Below are positions 1-8,931 of a stretch of 50,374 bases of DNA, one piece after another (position 1 is the first letter of the stretch; every line of letters begins with the position of its first letter). Location of the stretch: NCBI GenBank assembly GCA_028277985.1, contig JANQFG010000041.1, positions 1-50,374 on the forward strand, read 5' to 3'. Below the pieces are notes generated by a model, which saw only the letters and a program-made list of their open reading frames with translations, ran no database searches and was not told where the DNA came from. Source of the DNA: a bacterium. Lineage in GTDB: Bacteria > Desulfobacterota > DSWW01. The translations under genes and the position numbers were made by a program.

Positions 1-610
1 CAAGGGCGGCGCGGCGTTCCCGCACCTCCTTCAGAATCCCCTTGAGGCCCCGTGGAAACACCCAGTCCCGGAAGTCCAGCGTGAAGCATCCCTGGGGCCA
101 GAAGATGGTGTGCAGGGCCGTGGTCTTGTTGGCGTCCATGAATCTCAGAAGATCTTCCGGCAGGGACTTCAGGATGGTCCCCTCCACGTTTCTCGAGTAC
201 CAGAATTCATGGATCTCCCGAAGCCTGGCCATACCTTCCGGGTCGATGGCTTGGCGCAATGAACCTTCAAGGGCCTCGTCCAGCCAGCGACAGGAGATCT
301 CCGGATATGTGGGAAGGCTGTCCGGGGCGCTTGCATAATTGCCCACGATCTGCTCACCTTCCAGGACATACAGGGTCATGTTCTGCAACAGATGTTGCAG
401 AGCCTTTGCCCTCCGGAGGATCCAGGGCTCGCCTTCGGTCCTCCTGTAGGATTCGGTGATCAACTCCGCCCTCTCCGGACAGATCCTCACGTTGGGGTCC
501 AGCGTTACCCTCACGGGCATGCTCACCGACGGGCTTTCTGCATCCGCTATCTGTTGGGTCTTGTTGATTCTTTGCTGATTGGACAGAAATTCCCTGGCCG
601 CGAGCGCCAT
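1..610 (-). CDS. Glycyl-radical enzyme (pyruvate formate-lyase family), N-terminal part only
   Basis: The gene runs off the left edge; 203 codons from the N-terminus are visible without a stop. The stretch ERAELITESYRRTEGEP followed by RRAKAL and GEQIVGNY is the typical N-terminal PFL-domain signature of glycyl-radical enzymes, where most members read ERA.L.TE.Y..TEGEP...RRAKAL and then VGN. The ATG at 608-610 is preceded by GGAGAGGAG at a good distance. The catalytic Cys and the C-terminal Gly loop lie outside the window, so the subclass (dehydratase, decarboxylase, alkyl- or arylsuccinate synthase, C-S or C-N lyase) cannot be decided. A divergent AraC-type regulator starts 163 bp away and may control it. 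Enzymes of this family need an activating radical-SAM protein, which is not visible here. Oxygen sensitivity of the family points to an anaerobe. Confidence 0.85.
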   Translation of the reverse strand, partial: MALAAREFLSNQQRINKTQQIADAESPSVSMPVRVTLDPNVRICPERAELITESYRRTEGEPWILRRAKALQHLLQNMTLYVLEGEQIVGNYASAPDSLPTYPEISCRWLDEALEGSLRQAIDPEGMARLREIHEFWYSRNVEGTILKSLPEDLLRFMDANKTTALHTIFWPQGCFTLDFRDWVFPRGLKGILKEVRERRAAL

Positions 611-713
611 TTCTTCTCCTCTCCCTGGTTGAAGAATCCAAACATACGTCTTATTGTCTCCTCCGTTGTACCATCTCCGGAAACCTGCTTTCTTGCGTCC
701 AGGTGCATATCTT

Positions 714-741
714 TTGATATTTTGCGAAACTCTGCTATACA
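714..741 (+). promoter_or_regulatory. Candidate sigma-70 promoter of the AraC-type gene
   Basis: TTGATA (714-719), a 16-bp spacer and TATACA (736-741) lie 32 bp upstream of the ATG at 774. The 163-bp divergent gap between the regulator and the glycyl-radical enzyme is AT-richer than its surroundings, as expected for a shared control region. Read from sequence only. Confidence 0.5.
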
Positions 742-773
742 GGAAATGTCTATCCCCTCATGGTGGAACCTTC

Positions 774-1802
774 ATGAGAAAGAGATGTACGGTTTCGGCC
801 GAGCTGGTGCGTATCTTCAAGGGCTACATGGCCCAGAAGGGCGTGACCCTGAATGAGCACGACAACACTTCCGGGGTGGACCGACCGCCGGCCGGAGAAG
901 GGGACGGAAGGATACCCTTAGAAACGTTTCTCGCCATCTGGGAATCTGCTTCCGAACAGGTGGGAAGAGAGACGATGGGCATCCCCTTCGGCAAGGATCT
1001 TGCCTCCCATTACCCCTTTGGAAACGTTCTCTGGGCCGTTATGCTGAACGCCTCCACCCTCGGTGAGGCCCTCTCCAAGCTGTGCAAGTATCATGACATC
1101 ATGGCGGATTTCTACAGGCCGAGCCTATCCGTAACGGATGGCCTTGCCTGCCTGTCCTTTGAGGGGCTCGATACGTACGCCCCCATCCCGAGAGAGATGG
1201 TGGAAGCGATCCTGAGCGCCTACGTCCTTATCCTGTATCGTCTCACCCAGGGGAGTCCGAAGCCTGTGGAAATTCGGTTTCAGCTCGACCAACCTTCGAG
1301 CCTGGGAGACTACCGAGAGGTTTTTGGTACAGCCCTACGCTTTTCCTACCCAAGATCCGAGATCGTCTTCAGGAAGGAACACTTGAACACGGAGATCCTC
1401 CTGTCTGACAGGAACCTGTTCAACATCCTGGAAGACTACGCACAAACCATTCTGGACAACCTGGATCGCCAGGAGGCATGGCCGGCCAAGGTGGCGCAGG
1501 TCGTGGCGAGGTCCATCGTCCTGGGGAAGACCCCTGATGTCCGGTCGGTGGCGCGAGATCTCGGTGTGAGCGTGCGCAGCCTGCAATCGAGACTCAAGAA
1601 GGAGGGAAAGAGTTACCGCACGCTCCTTGGCGAGGTAAGAAAGGAATTGGCCCAGGACTACCTGGAGAGGACCGACATGGAGATCTGCGAGCTCGCGTTG
1701 CTCTTGGGCTATTCAGACCAGAGCGCCTTCACCAATGCCTTCAAGCGCTGGACCGGCCGAACGCCCCGTTCCTTGAGGGCCATGTCGAAGAACAGCTCCT
1801 GA
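774..1802 (+). CDS. AraC-family transcriptional regulator with N-terminal arabinose-binding-like domain
   Basis: The product has 342 residues if translation starts at the ATG at 774, which has GGTGG upstream; the reading frame is open further upstream but that part resembles no protein. The N-terminal two thirds match the Arabinose_bd-type ligand domain of AraC proteins: a conserved FG..LRF block, then the DRNLFN segment before the linker. The C-terminal about 85 residues form two helix-turn-helix units (VARDLGVSVRSLQSRLK, then ELALLLGYSDQSAFTNAFKR with the usual GYSD..F..AFKRWTG.TP motif). It lies divergent to the glycyl-radical enzyme and 157 bp upstream of an acyl-CoA ligase, so it may regulate either or both. 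The ligand is unknown. Confidence 0.88.
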   Translation: MRKRCTVSAELVRIFKGYMAQKGVTLNEHDNTSGVDRPPAGEGDGRIPLETFLAIWESASEQVGRETMGIPFGKDLASHYPFGNVLWAVMLNASTLGEALSKLCKYHDIMADFYRPSLSVTDGLACLSFEGLDTYAPIPREMVEAILSAYVLILYRLTQGSPKPVEIRFQLDQPSSLGDYREVFGTALRFSYPRSEIVFRKEHLNTEILLSDRNLFNILEDYAQTILDNLDRQEAWPAKVAQVVARSIVLGKTPDVRSVARDLGVSVRSLQSRLKKEGKSYRTLLGEVRKELAQDYLERTDMEICELALLLGYSDQSAFTNAFKRWTGRTPRSLRAMSKNSS

Positions 1803-1959
1803 AGATTCTCCCCTGGAAGGGAAGGAAACCCCCATGAGAGATCTAAAGGGGAAGAAGGAAATGGGCCACACGGATCTTGCTGCAGACAAGGGTCCGTGAG
1901 AAAGAGAGCTTCCATCGAAGAGCCGCGAAGGCTCGACACGGAGACGGAGGGAGAACGGG

Positions 1960-3627
1960 ATGCTTCTGGAGAGGATGAGAGCGAATCGATGGTTCCATTC
2001 GACGGTGCAGGGACTCTTTGCCGAGACCTGTCGTGAACGCGCGGACAAGACGGCGCTTGTTTTCGAGGGGCAGGACATCTCATTCGGGGAATTGCAGAAG
2101 AACGTGAATCGATTCTCCCAAGCCCTCATGAACCTTGGGGTCGGGCCCGGCGATCATCTGATCATGCTGCCGACGGTTTGTCCGGAGTTTGCCTATGTGT
2201 TCTTCGCCACGCTCCAGGTCGGGGCGGTGATCAACCCCTTGAACCTCCTGTGGGGGGAAATCGAATTCAAGGGAATCCTGGCGAGGAATGATCCGAAGGT
2301 CATCGTAACGATTGACGAGAACCGGGGCAGGGACTATATCAAGGTTCTCCGTGAGTCGATCCCGGACCTTGAAATCGGGGACGAAGTCGTCTCTTCCAAG
2401 GAGATTCCCACGCTGAAACATCTTGTCAGTCTCAGCCGCAAAGGAAACCGGCACGAAGGATTCATCGATTTCAACGATCTGATGGAAAGAACGACAGAGG
2501 TAGACGAAGCCGAGATTTCCGGCAGGATAGAGAAGGCCGAATGCACGGACATCCAGTTCATGTGCCAGACTTCGGGAAGCACGGGGCTGTCGAAGAGCGC
2601 CTTGTGGAACCATCGGCCGCCCCTTGCCTCCTCCCATTTTGTGGCAAGGGCGCAGGACTACTCGGAAGAGGACTCCTTCATCTGTATGTCCCCCTTCTTC
2701 CACAACAGCGGCATCAACGCGCTCAACATGTGCCTCGCCTACTCGGGCACGACCATGGTGCTGATGGAGAACTTCGAGCCGAAACTGGCCATGGAGCTCA
2801 TCGATCGCTACCAGCCGACCTCGACCGTGGGGTTCGATGCCCATTATCAGGCGCTCCGGATGGTCCAGCTTGCGGGAGATTACAAATTCTCGATTTCCAA
2901 GGTTCTCGGAGCGATCACACCCCAGACCTACGACATGATCGAGCAGGAGCTGTGCAAGGATCTGGATGTGAACATCACCATGCTGTACGCCCAGACTGAA
3001 AACGGGCCCGCGGTTGCGTTCGGGGAGCCGGATTGCATGGACCGCGAGCTCAAGCGATCGACGAACGGAAGGCCCCTTCCCGGCGTTGCCGTGGTGATCA
3101 AAGACATTGCGACCGGGGAGAGATTGGCGCCGGAGCAGCAGGGGGAGATCTGTTACAAGAGCCCATTCATGTTGAGCGGGTACTACAAGCAGGAAGAGGA
3201 GACGAAGAAGCTCTTTGATGAGGAAGGATATCTGCACAGCGGAGACTATGGCACCTTCAAGGACGGATACATATCTTTCCTGGGCCGATTGGGAGGTGTT
3301 GTCAAGTCAGGAGGAGAGAACGTCTCGACCACGTACGTGTCTTCTCTCCTGCTCGAGATCTTCTCCGAGGATTTTGAAGACGTTCTGACCTTCGGCGTGC
3401 CGGATCCGTACTGGGGGTCCAAGATCGTTTCTTTCGTTAGATTGAGGTCCGGTAAGGCGCTAAAACCCATCAAAGAGATCCGCACCATGTGCAAGGGTAA
3501 GATGGCCGAGTACGAGATCCCGAAGGACATCCTCCAATGGGAAGGGCCATGGCCGATGACCGTGGTGGGCAAGATGGATATGAAGGCCCTGGAAAAGGCC
3601 CTGGACGAACGCCTGGCAAGTAGCTGA
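1960..3627 (+). CDS. AMP-forming acyl-CoA synthetase / ligase (ANL superfamily)
   Basis: A 555-residue cytosolic enzyme expected to activate a carboxylic acid to acyl-AMP and then to a CoA thioester. The phosphate-binding loop TSGSTGLSK is at about residues 204-212; the usual PKG after the loop is altered to SKS, but the Lys is kept. Later motifs include YAQTENGP (adenine/motif II region), GEICYKSP, YLHSGDYG and GRLGGVVKSGGENV (hinge), and TVVGKMD holding the C-terminal catalytic Lys. The ATG at 1960 has GGAGG ten bases upstream. Substrate cannot be read from sequence; the neighbouring glycyl-radical enzyme and AraC regulator would suit anaerobic breakdown of an organic compound, which is inference. 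The gap from 1803 to 1959 holds no other gene. Confidence 0.88.
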   Translation: MLLERMRANRWFHSTVQGLFAETCRERADKTALVFEGQDISFGELQKNVNRFSQALMNLGVGPGDHLIMLPTVCPEFAYVFFATLQVGAVINPLNLLWGEIEFKGILARNDPKVIVTIDENRGRDYIKVLRESIPDLEIGDEVVSSKEIPTLKHLVSLSRKGNRHEGFIDFNDLMERTTEVDEAEISGRIEKAECTDIQFMCQTSGSTGLSKSALWNHRPPLASSHFVARAQDYSEEDSFICMSPFFHNSGINALNMCLAYSGTTMVLMENFEPKLAMELIDRYQPTSTVGFDAHYQALRMVQLAGDYKFSISKVLGAITPQTYDMIEQELCKDLDVNITMLYAQTENGPAVAFGEPDCMDRELKRSTNGRPLPGVAVVIKDIATGERLAPEQQGEICYKSPFMLSGYYKQEEETKKLFDEEGYLHSGDYGTFKDGYISFLGRLGGVVKSGGENVSTTYVSSLLLEIFSEDFEDVLTFGVPDPYWGSKIVSFVRLRSGKALKPIKEIRTMCKGKMAEYEIPKDILQWEGPWPMTVVGKMDMKALEKALDERLASS

Positions 3628-3645
3628 CAAAGGATAAGGGAGAAC

Positions 3646-4902
3646 GTGCTCTTGCGGCGATTCTGTGATAGGCGCTTCGTGTTCAAGTGCCTGTGCGCGC
3701 TCTTCATGGGCTTCCTGGCCGTCAAAATCTGTTCGAAATTCCTGGATCCGGCCCAGCTAATGGGTCGTTGGGCTCTGGGAGACCTGCTCAGCAACTACCA
3801 AGGAGGCTTCGTGCGGAGAGGCCTCTTCGGCCAGGGTCTCTTCCTGCTCGAAAACCCCGCATCAGGCGCATTCCTCCTGCAAAAAATAGGGATATCCGCG
3901 TTTCTCTTGGGAAGCATTGGTCTGATCTTTCTGTGGACTACGAGTGCAGGCGCATTCTTCTTCACCATCATGGTGAGTTTGTCACCCGGCGGCCTGCTGG
4001 ATATGGCATCCCGTTACCACTACGAATATCTCCAGAGAAAGGAAATCTGGTTCTATGTGTCACTAATAGCGATCATATATTCCTCACGTCTCTTCGGGTT
4101 CTACTCGACCATCACCCTTGTGGTGGCTCTTCTGCTCTCCGTCACGATGATTCTCCATCACGAGCTCTTTGCCGTCTTCTTTGCGCCTGTTCTTGTCACG
4201 CTGTTCTTTCTCAAGGCCCGGAACATGTCGGATCGAAGAGCGATCGTCCGGGCAATGCTGTATGCATTGCCCCTTGTTGTGACCTTTGTATCGGTCTTCA
4301 TCTCGTCGGGTAGTGAGGAAATCAAGAATGCCATCCTGAAGAGCTACCTGGGGACCGACGCAGAAGGTATACGTGCAGGCATCAAGGCCATTGGATGGTC
4401 CTTCGAACACTCAAACAGCCTGTCCGGTCAAATGTTCATCCGAGGGTCTGTGCTGCCCTGGTTGTTCTATATGCTGCTGGCCATGTCGTTCGGGGTTCTC
4501 TTTCTCACAAGTGTCTTCCGTAGCGCAGGACAGTTTGTCCTCGGTGCGGGCACGCTCCTATGGCTTGTCATTGCGGTTCTTATCGCCGCCTTTTCAGGAT
4601 GGGACTGGGGACGGTGGGTCTCGATCTTTTCGATTGGTTGCCCTCTTCTGTTCACCCTTATCATGCTGGTCGCAAGAGACTCATTGTCAGGGAGCCGATT
4701 TGAGGAACTGACGGTCGATCGCAGTGTGGCTGCGCCCAAGTATCTCAAGATCAAGTATGTGACTCTCATATCGTTTTCCGTTCTCTTCGTCGTGATTCTG
4801 GCTGTCCTCACCCGTATGAACCATTGTTGCCCCCAACAGAAGAACATACATCTGACTACCGACCATCTATGTCGGGTCATTTCATGTTCGAGCGAACCAT
4901 AG
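3646..4902 (+). CDS. Polytopic inner-membrane protein of unknown function
   Basis: A 418-residue protein with roughly nine to eleven hydrophobic segments spread along its length. It starts with GTG at 3646 behind AAGGGAG, only 18 bp after the acyl-CoA ligase. Visible marks are NYQGGFVRRGLFG near residue 50 and GWDWGRW near residue 325. Both resemble conserved patches in uncharacterised membrane proteins found in polysaccharide and cell-surface gene clusters, where Arg/Asp loop residues face the periplasm as in GT-C glycosyltransferases. I do not recognise a named family with certainty. The downstream polysaccharide deacetylase would fit a glycan role. The C-terminal tail after the last membrane segment (about 25 residues, Cys and His rich) is unusual. 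Confidence 0.7.
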   Translation: MLLRRFCDRRFVFKCLCALFMGFLAVKICSKFLDPAQLMGRWALGDLLSNYQGGFVRRGLFGQGLFLLENPASGAFLLQKIGISAFLLGSIGLIFLWTTSAGAFFFTIMVSLSPGGLLDMASRYHYEYLQRKEIWFYVSLIAIIYSSRLFGFYSTITLVVALLLSVTMILHHELFAVFFAPVLVTLFFLKARNMSDRRAIVRAMLYALPLVVTFVSVFISSGSEEIKNAILKSYLGTDAEGIRAGIKAIGWSFEHSNSLSGQMFIRGSVLPWLFYMLLAMSFGVLFLTSVFRSAGQFVLGAGTLLWLVIAVLIAAFSGWDWGRWVSIFSIGCPLLFTLIMLVARDSLSGSRFEELTVDRSVAAPKYLKIKYVTLISFSVLFVVILAVLTRMNHCCPQQKNIHLTTDHLCRVISCSSEP

Positions 4903-5016
4903 ACGCACGGGGCCGTGAGTATGGCATTTCAGCCTAGGACATGTGTAGACTGAAAAGGATCCTGATCCGGCGGGCAGGTTTAGGCGATGCACCATCTGAA
5001 CTCAGGGGGGTCGAGC

Positions 5017-5875
5017 ATGGAGAAGGTTTCCGTCTACGACGACTTGTACAAGAAACTGTCTGTTACCCCGACAGGGGTACCAAAAGGAGAGAAACTGCAA
5101 GAGATTTTGAGGGTCCTGTTTACCCCCGAGGAGGCCGGGCTGGCCCTGATTCTCCCCTTTATGCCCACCCCTCTTTCCGATATTGCAGATGCTGCCGGGA
5201 TGGATTTGGAGGTTGCGGGACGGACCCTATTGCACATGGCGGACAAGGGTCTGGTATACGCGGCAGAAGAAGCCGGTGTCCCTGTGTTCATGCTTTTCGG
5301 TGTGTCCTGGACCCTGTTCAAATATCCACTGGTGAGCAAGGTCCCCGGCGTGGACTATGAAAGACTGAAGCAGTTGTGCAGGGAGTTCCTCGCAGAGGGG
5401 ACCCTGATAGGAGAAGGCGCACTGAATGCCGAAGGAAGACACGTGCCTGTCGGCAGGATTCTCCCGATCCAAGAGAACCTACCCTCGGAAAGAGAAGTGC
5501 TCCCGCGGGACCTGGTCTATTCGTATATTGACCAGGCGGCACGGGCAATATGATCTTGTCCCTAAAGGGACCTATGTTGCGTCGGTTGACGGGGACGGCT
5601 GCAACGGCTGTGGTATCTGTTTCGATAGGTGTCCCATGAACGCGATGATCCCTGCGGATGCGGGAAACTGCGAGACGGCCCGGGTAGATGGTGACAGGTG
5701 TATCGGTTGTGGCCTTTGCGTATCCTCCTGTCCTGAGGACGCCATATCTCTCATGCAGAGGATGCCACTTCCTGACGTACCCAAGGACGTCTTCGCATGG
5801 ATGGAGAAGGCGATCGAGACAAGAGGTGTGAAAGAGGAGTTCCTGAGAGAGCTACAAGTAAGAAGGAGGGGGTAA
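5017..5875 (+). pseudogene. Broken 4Fe-4S ferredoxin-type protein (deletion plus frameshift)
   Basis: The first part (5017-5553) encodes about 178 residues resembling the N-terminal winged-helix half of a family of 4Fe-4S proteins common in Desulfobacterota: FTPEEAGLALILPF, a DIADAAGM helix-turn-helix, then REVLPRDLVYSYIDQA. It stops at TGA 5551-5553. The +1 frame continues from about 5540 with VASVDGDGCNGCG, two CX2CX2CX3CP clusters and PEDAISL, ending at 5875. In intact relatives about 100 residues with a Cys-rich domain lie between these halves, so the sequence shows both an internal deletion of several hundred bases and a frame change. The ATG at 5017 is favoured over 4987 because GGGGGG precedes it by six bases. 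A programmed frameshift is unlikely, since the middle domain is missing as well. Confidence 0.72.
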
Positions 5876-6022
5876 TGCTGTTCGGCATTTACGGGATGCA
5901 AGGGGGTTCCTTCGCTTCGCTCGAAATCTTCGACGTCTGAATGGAACAATGTTCCCTATTGTCCGATCGCAGCTGTCATGAATGGTACCATTTGAAAGTC
6001 GGTGAAGAGTGGAGTAGCAGAC

Positions 6023-7123
6023 ATGTCACTCAGCAGACCTCGGGTAGCGGATGCGTTCAAGCACCTGCTCTTGAGCATTGCCATGGTTCTATTGAACAGC
6101 AGCATCGCTCAAGCCAAGAATATGGAGATGCCATATATCGCAAAATGGTATGGGAACAAGGTCGCCGCTGTCTCATTGAGGTTTGATGACGCCTCTGAAA
6201 CCCACGTTCAGACCGCAATACCCATGCTGGAAAGATATGGCTTCAAGGCGACGTTCATGATCAATCCCGGGAGACGTTTGTATCAGAAACATAAGTACTT
6301 CTGGGAGCAGCAGGTGCCTGCGATGGGCCACCGTTTGGGCAATCATACCTGGAACCACAAAGGCGCAGAAAACCTGGAAGAGGCGGAGTATCAAATCAGA
6401 TCCGTGTCCGAGCTGATCTGGAAACTATACCCTTCATGTTCCAAGCTGACTGTTTTCGCCAGCGGCGGTGGCGAGAAATGGGCCGGTGCCTATTGGGAGA
6501 GCGCGCCTGCAGAGATCAAGCAATTGGTCGCCAAGTACCATCTGATCGACCTGTACGACGGCAATCATCCATCCAAGATGGCTAAGATGGACATTGAAGC
6601 TGAAGATTTGTGTAAAGCTGTTGAAGAGGCGATTCGAACACGTTCGCATCAAGTGTTCTCGTTCCACAGGATTGGGGAACCCGATATTTATGATTATGCC
6701 AGGTGGATACTAGGCAGAGGAATCTACACGTTTGGCGTAGAGGGGTTTCAACGGTTCCTGTCGTGCTTGAAAGAGGTCGAGGATAGAGTGTGGATCAGTC
6801 CGATGGTTCAGGTATACAAGTATGAGTTCGAGTACAAAAGTGCGGCGCTCAAAATGGTTGAGAACAAAAAGGAAGAAATGAAGCTGAAGCTAAGCATAGC
6901 TTCTGATTCAGTATTGTATGATCAACCTCTCACCCTGGTTATAAAGAGTGGGGCAGCAGGCCTGAACGTCACCCAATCAATCAACGGGGCAGACAAGAAT
7001 CTCCCGGTAGAATCTTCTTCAGACACCTTCTTAGTGGATATTGAGCCGGTAAACAGCGAAATCACTATCATAGTGTCAGGACTTCCGTCCGGGGAAGGAT
7101 CGGTAGAGCAACGCCGTGAATAA
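6023..7123 (+). CDS. Secreted polysaccharide deacetylase (NodB/CE4-like)
   Basis: A 366-residue protein with a Sec signal peptide: a basic N-terminus, the hydrophobic run LLLSIAMVLL, and AQA before the likely cleavage site. The NodB fold is shown by SLRFDDA (metal-binding Asp pair, about residues 55-56), the FKATFMINPG strand and GNHTWNH (the H-x3-H metal pair, about residue 106), and a late FSFHRIG strand. It would remove N- or O-acetyl groups from a cell-wall or extracellular glycan in the periplasm or outside. The last 80 residues look like a small beta-rich domain. The ATG at 6023 has GGAG eight bases upstream; a GTG at 6002 is also in frame. Base composition is more AT-rich than its neighbours, which may indicate a separate origin. 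Confidence 0.82.
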   Translation: MSLSRPRVADAFKHLLLSIAMVLLNSSIAQAKNMEMPYIAKWYGNKVAAVSLRFDDASETHVQTAIPMLERYGFKATFMINPGRRLYQKHKYFWEQQVPAMGHRLGNHTWNHKGAENLEEAEYQIRSVSELIWKLYPSCSKLTVFASGGGEKWAGAYWESAPAEIKQLVAKYHLIDLYDGNHPSKMAKMDIEAEDLCKAVEEAIRTRSHQVFSFHRIGEPDIYDYARWILGRGIYTFGVEGFQRFLSCLKEVEDRVWISPMVQVYKYEFEYKSAALKMVENKKEEMKLKLSIASDSVLYDQPLTLVIKSGAAGLNVTQSINGADKNLPVESSSDTFLVDIEPVNSEITIIVSGLPSGEGSVEQRRE

Positions 7124-7203
7124 TCTGAAGAGCCGGTCTCACCGGGCCCTACGAAGAGGGCGTTGTTGAGGGTCTTCTAGGAAGGCTGCTTTCCGAGCGC
7201 GGA

Positions 7204-8931
7204 TCAGCGTCCCCTCTGACTCGCGGTTTCTTCTTCGTCGATACGAAGGGGGTTCTTGCGAATCACCACACCGTATTCTTCCCGTGCCCTCTCAATGCTG
7301 ACCAGGCCCTGCTCCACGTCGCGCAGGACCTTTTCGGGCGCTCTCTCGACCGGGGGCCCGTAGCCTCCACCTCCAGCGGTCTTCAGGACCACCTTGGTTC
7401 CCGGCTCGACCCGTAGGGTCACCTTGGTCGGCAGGGCCTCCTCTACTCCGTTCGGTTGCTCGATTCTGCAATCCGAACCTCCGCCCGGGCCGCCTCCACA
7501 GAGCCCCCAGGGCTTGAGGGCCCTCCTTTCGGTCCCCAGGGTGATGGCAGCTTCGTGGTCGAGGATGGTGATCTCCCGGGTCATGCCCATGCCGCCGCGT
7601 GCCTTGCCCGGGCCCTCCGAATCCGCCACGAGCCCGTATCGCTCCACACGAAGGGGATAGGCAATCTCGATGACCTCTGCCGGGGCATTTCTGGTATTCG
7701 TCATGTTCGTGTGTACGCCGTCCATCCCGTCCAGGTCTTCCAGGGCCCCGTGTCCTCCGCCATACGTTTCCACGTAGGAGTAATACTCACCCGTCCGGGG
7801 GTCCACACCGCCGATCGTGAAATTGCTCATACTCCCTGTCGCCGCCGCCGGCACCTTTTCCGGTACCACCTTGGCCAGAGCGCCCAGCACCACATCCGCG
7901 ATCCGTTGCGAGGTGTTGATATTGGCGTTCGACACGGGTGCCGGGAAATTCGGGTTCACCAGGGTCCCGGCCGGCGTGACGACCTCTACGGGTCGAGACG
8001 AGCCCTCGCTCGAGGGAAGCTCGGGGTCGATGACCGACTTCAACGCGAAATAGACACAGGCCAGGGTGACCGCGCGGGTGGAGTTGACCGAGCCCCTTGC
8101 CTGCTTGTCCGTTCCAGTGAAGTCGACGCGAATACGGTCCTCCTCGATCGTGAGCTTCGCGGCGATCTTCATGCGAGCTTCGGACAGCCCGTCTCCTTCC
8201 AGGAAATCCTCGAACGAGAAGACCCCTCGCGGCAACTCCCGGATACGGCTTCGCATCCGTCGTTCCGCGTAGTTGATGATCTCCTCCATGTAGAAACAGG
8301 TTTTCTCGGGCCCATGTTTGGAGATGATCTCGCCGAGCCTGCGCTCGCCCACATTGTTCGCTGCCATCTGGGCCTGAAAGTCCCCGTAGGTCTCGTATCG
8401 GGTCCGGACGTTGTGGGCGATCAGGGCCATGATGGTGTCGTCGACCTGTCCCCGCTTTCTCAACTTGATCGGGGGAATGCGAAGGCCTTCCTGAAAGATC
8501 TCAGTGGAAATGGTCGGCATGCTTCCCGGCGTCATGCCGCCCACGTCAACGTGGTGTGCCAGGTTGGCCAGAAGGGCTATACACCGGCACTCGGCGAACA
8601 CGGGTGTGAGCATGCAAATGTCCGGCAGGTGGGAGCCGCTGATGTAGGGATCGTTCGTGATGACCGCGTCCCCGGGTTCGAGCTGTTCCACCGGAAATCG
8701 CTCCAGGGTCTTCTTGACGACCGAAACCATCAGCCCGAGGTGAAGGGGAATGTGTTCGGCCTGCGCCACCAGGTCGCCCTTTGCCGTGTAGATGGCGGTG
8801 GAGCAATCCCGCCGGTCCTTTATGTTCGTGGAAAGGGAGGCACGGATCAGGGCCGCCCCCATTTCCTCGGCAACCGACTGGAAGCCGTTTCGCATCACCT
8901 CGAGGGTGATCGGATCTGCCTGCTGCTTCAT
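7204..8931 (-). CDS. hyuB: Hydantoinase B / oxoprolinase-type subunit
   Basis: The 575-residue product matches the HyuB family: DPITLEVMRNGFQSVAEEMG at the start, KDRRDCSTAIYTAKGDLVAQAEHIP, NDPYISGSHLPDICMLTP, and the GGPGG and GGGGYGPP glycine loops near the end. With the HyuA partner it forms an ATP-dependent enzyme that opens hydantoins or 5-oxoproline, or carboxylates ketones such as acetone or acetophenone. Its ATG (8929-8931) overlaps the HyuA stop in an ATGA, indicating translational coupling. Substrate cannot be read from sequence; carboxylases of this family usually need extra subunits, which are absent here, so a hydrolase is slightly more likely. Confidence 0.9.
   Translation of the reverse strand: MKQQADPITLEVMRNGFQSVAEEMGAALIRASLSTNIKDRRDCSTAIYTAKGDLVAQAEHIPLHLGLMVSVVKKTLERFPVEQLEPGDAVITNDPYISGSHLPDICMLTPVFAECRCIALLANLAHHVDVGGMTPGSMPTISTEIFQEGLRIPPIKLRKRGQVDDTIMALIAHNVRTRYETYGDFQAQMAANNVGERRLGEIISKHGPEKTCFYMEEIINYAERRMRSRIRELPRGVFSFEDFLEGDGLSEARMKIAAKLTIEEDRIRVDFTGTDKQARGSVNSTRAVTLACVYFALKSVIDPELPSSEGSSRPVEVVTPAGTLVNPNFPAPVSNANINTSQRIADVVLGALAKVVPEKVPAAATGSMSNFTIGGVDPRTGEYYSYVETYGGGHGALEDLDGMDGVHTNMTNTRNAPAEVIEIAYPLRVERYGLVADSEGPGKARGGMGMTREITILDHEAAITLGTERRALKPWGLCGGGPGGGSDCRIEQPNGVEEALPTKVTLRVEPGTKVVLKTAGGGGYGPPVERAPEKVLRDVEQGLVSIERAREEYGVVIRKNPLRIDEEETASQRGR

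Noticed and set aside
5540..5560. Programmed +1 frameshift in the ferredoxin-type gene
   Set aside because: No slippery run is present and the central Cys-rich domain is missing as well, so decay is more likely.
7124..7203. Hairpin CCGGT-CTC-ACCGG as a two-way terminator between convergent genes
   Set aside because: Stem is only five pairs and no T-run follows on either strand.
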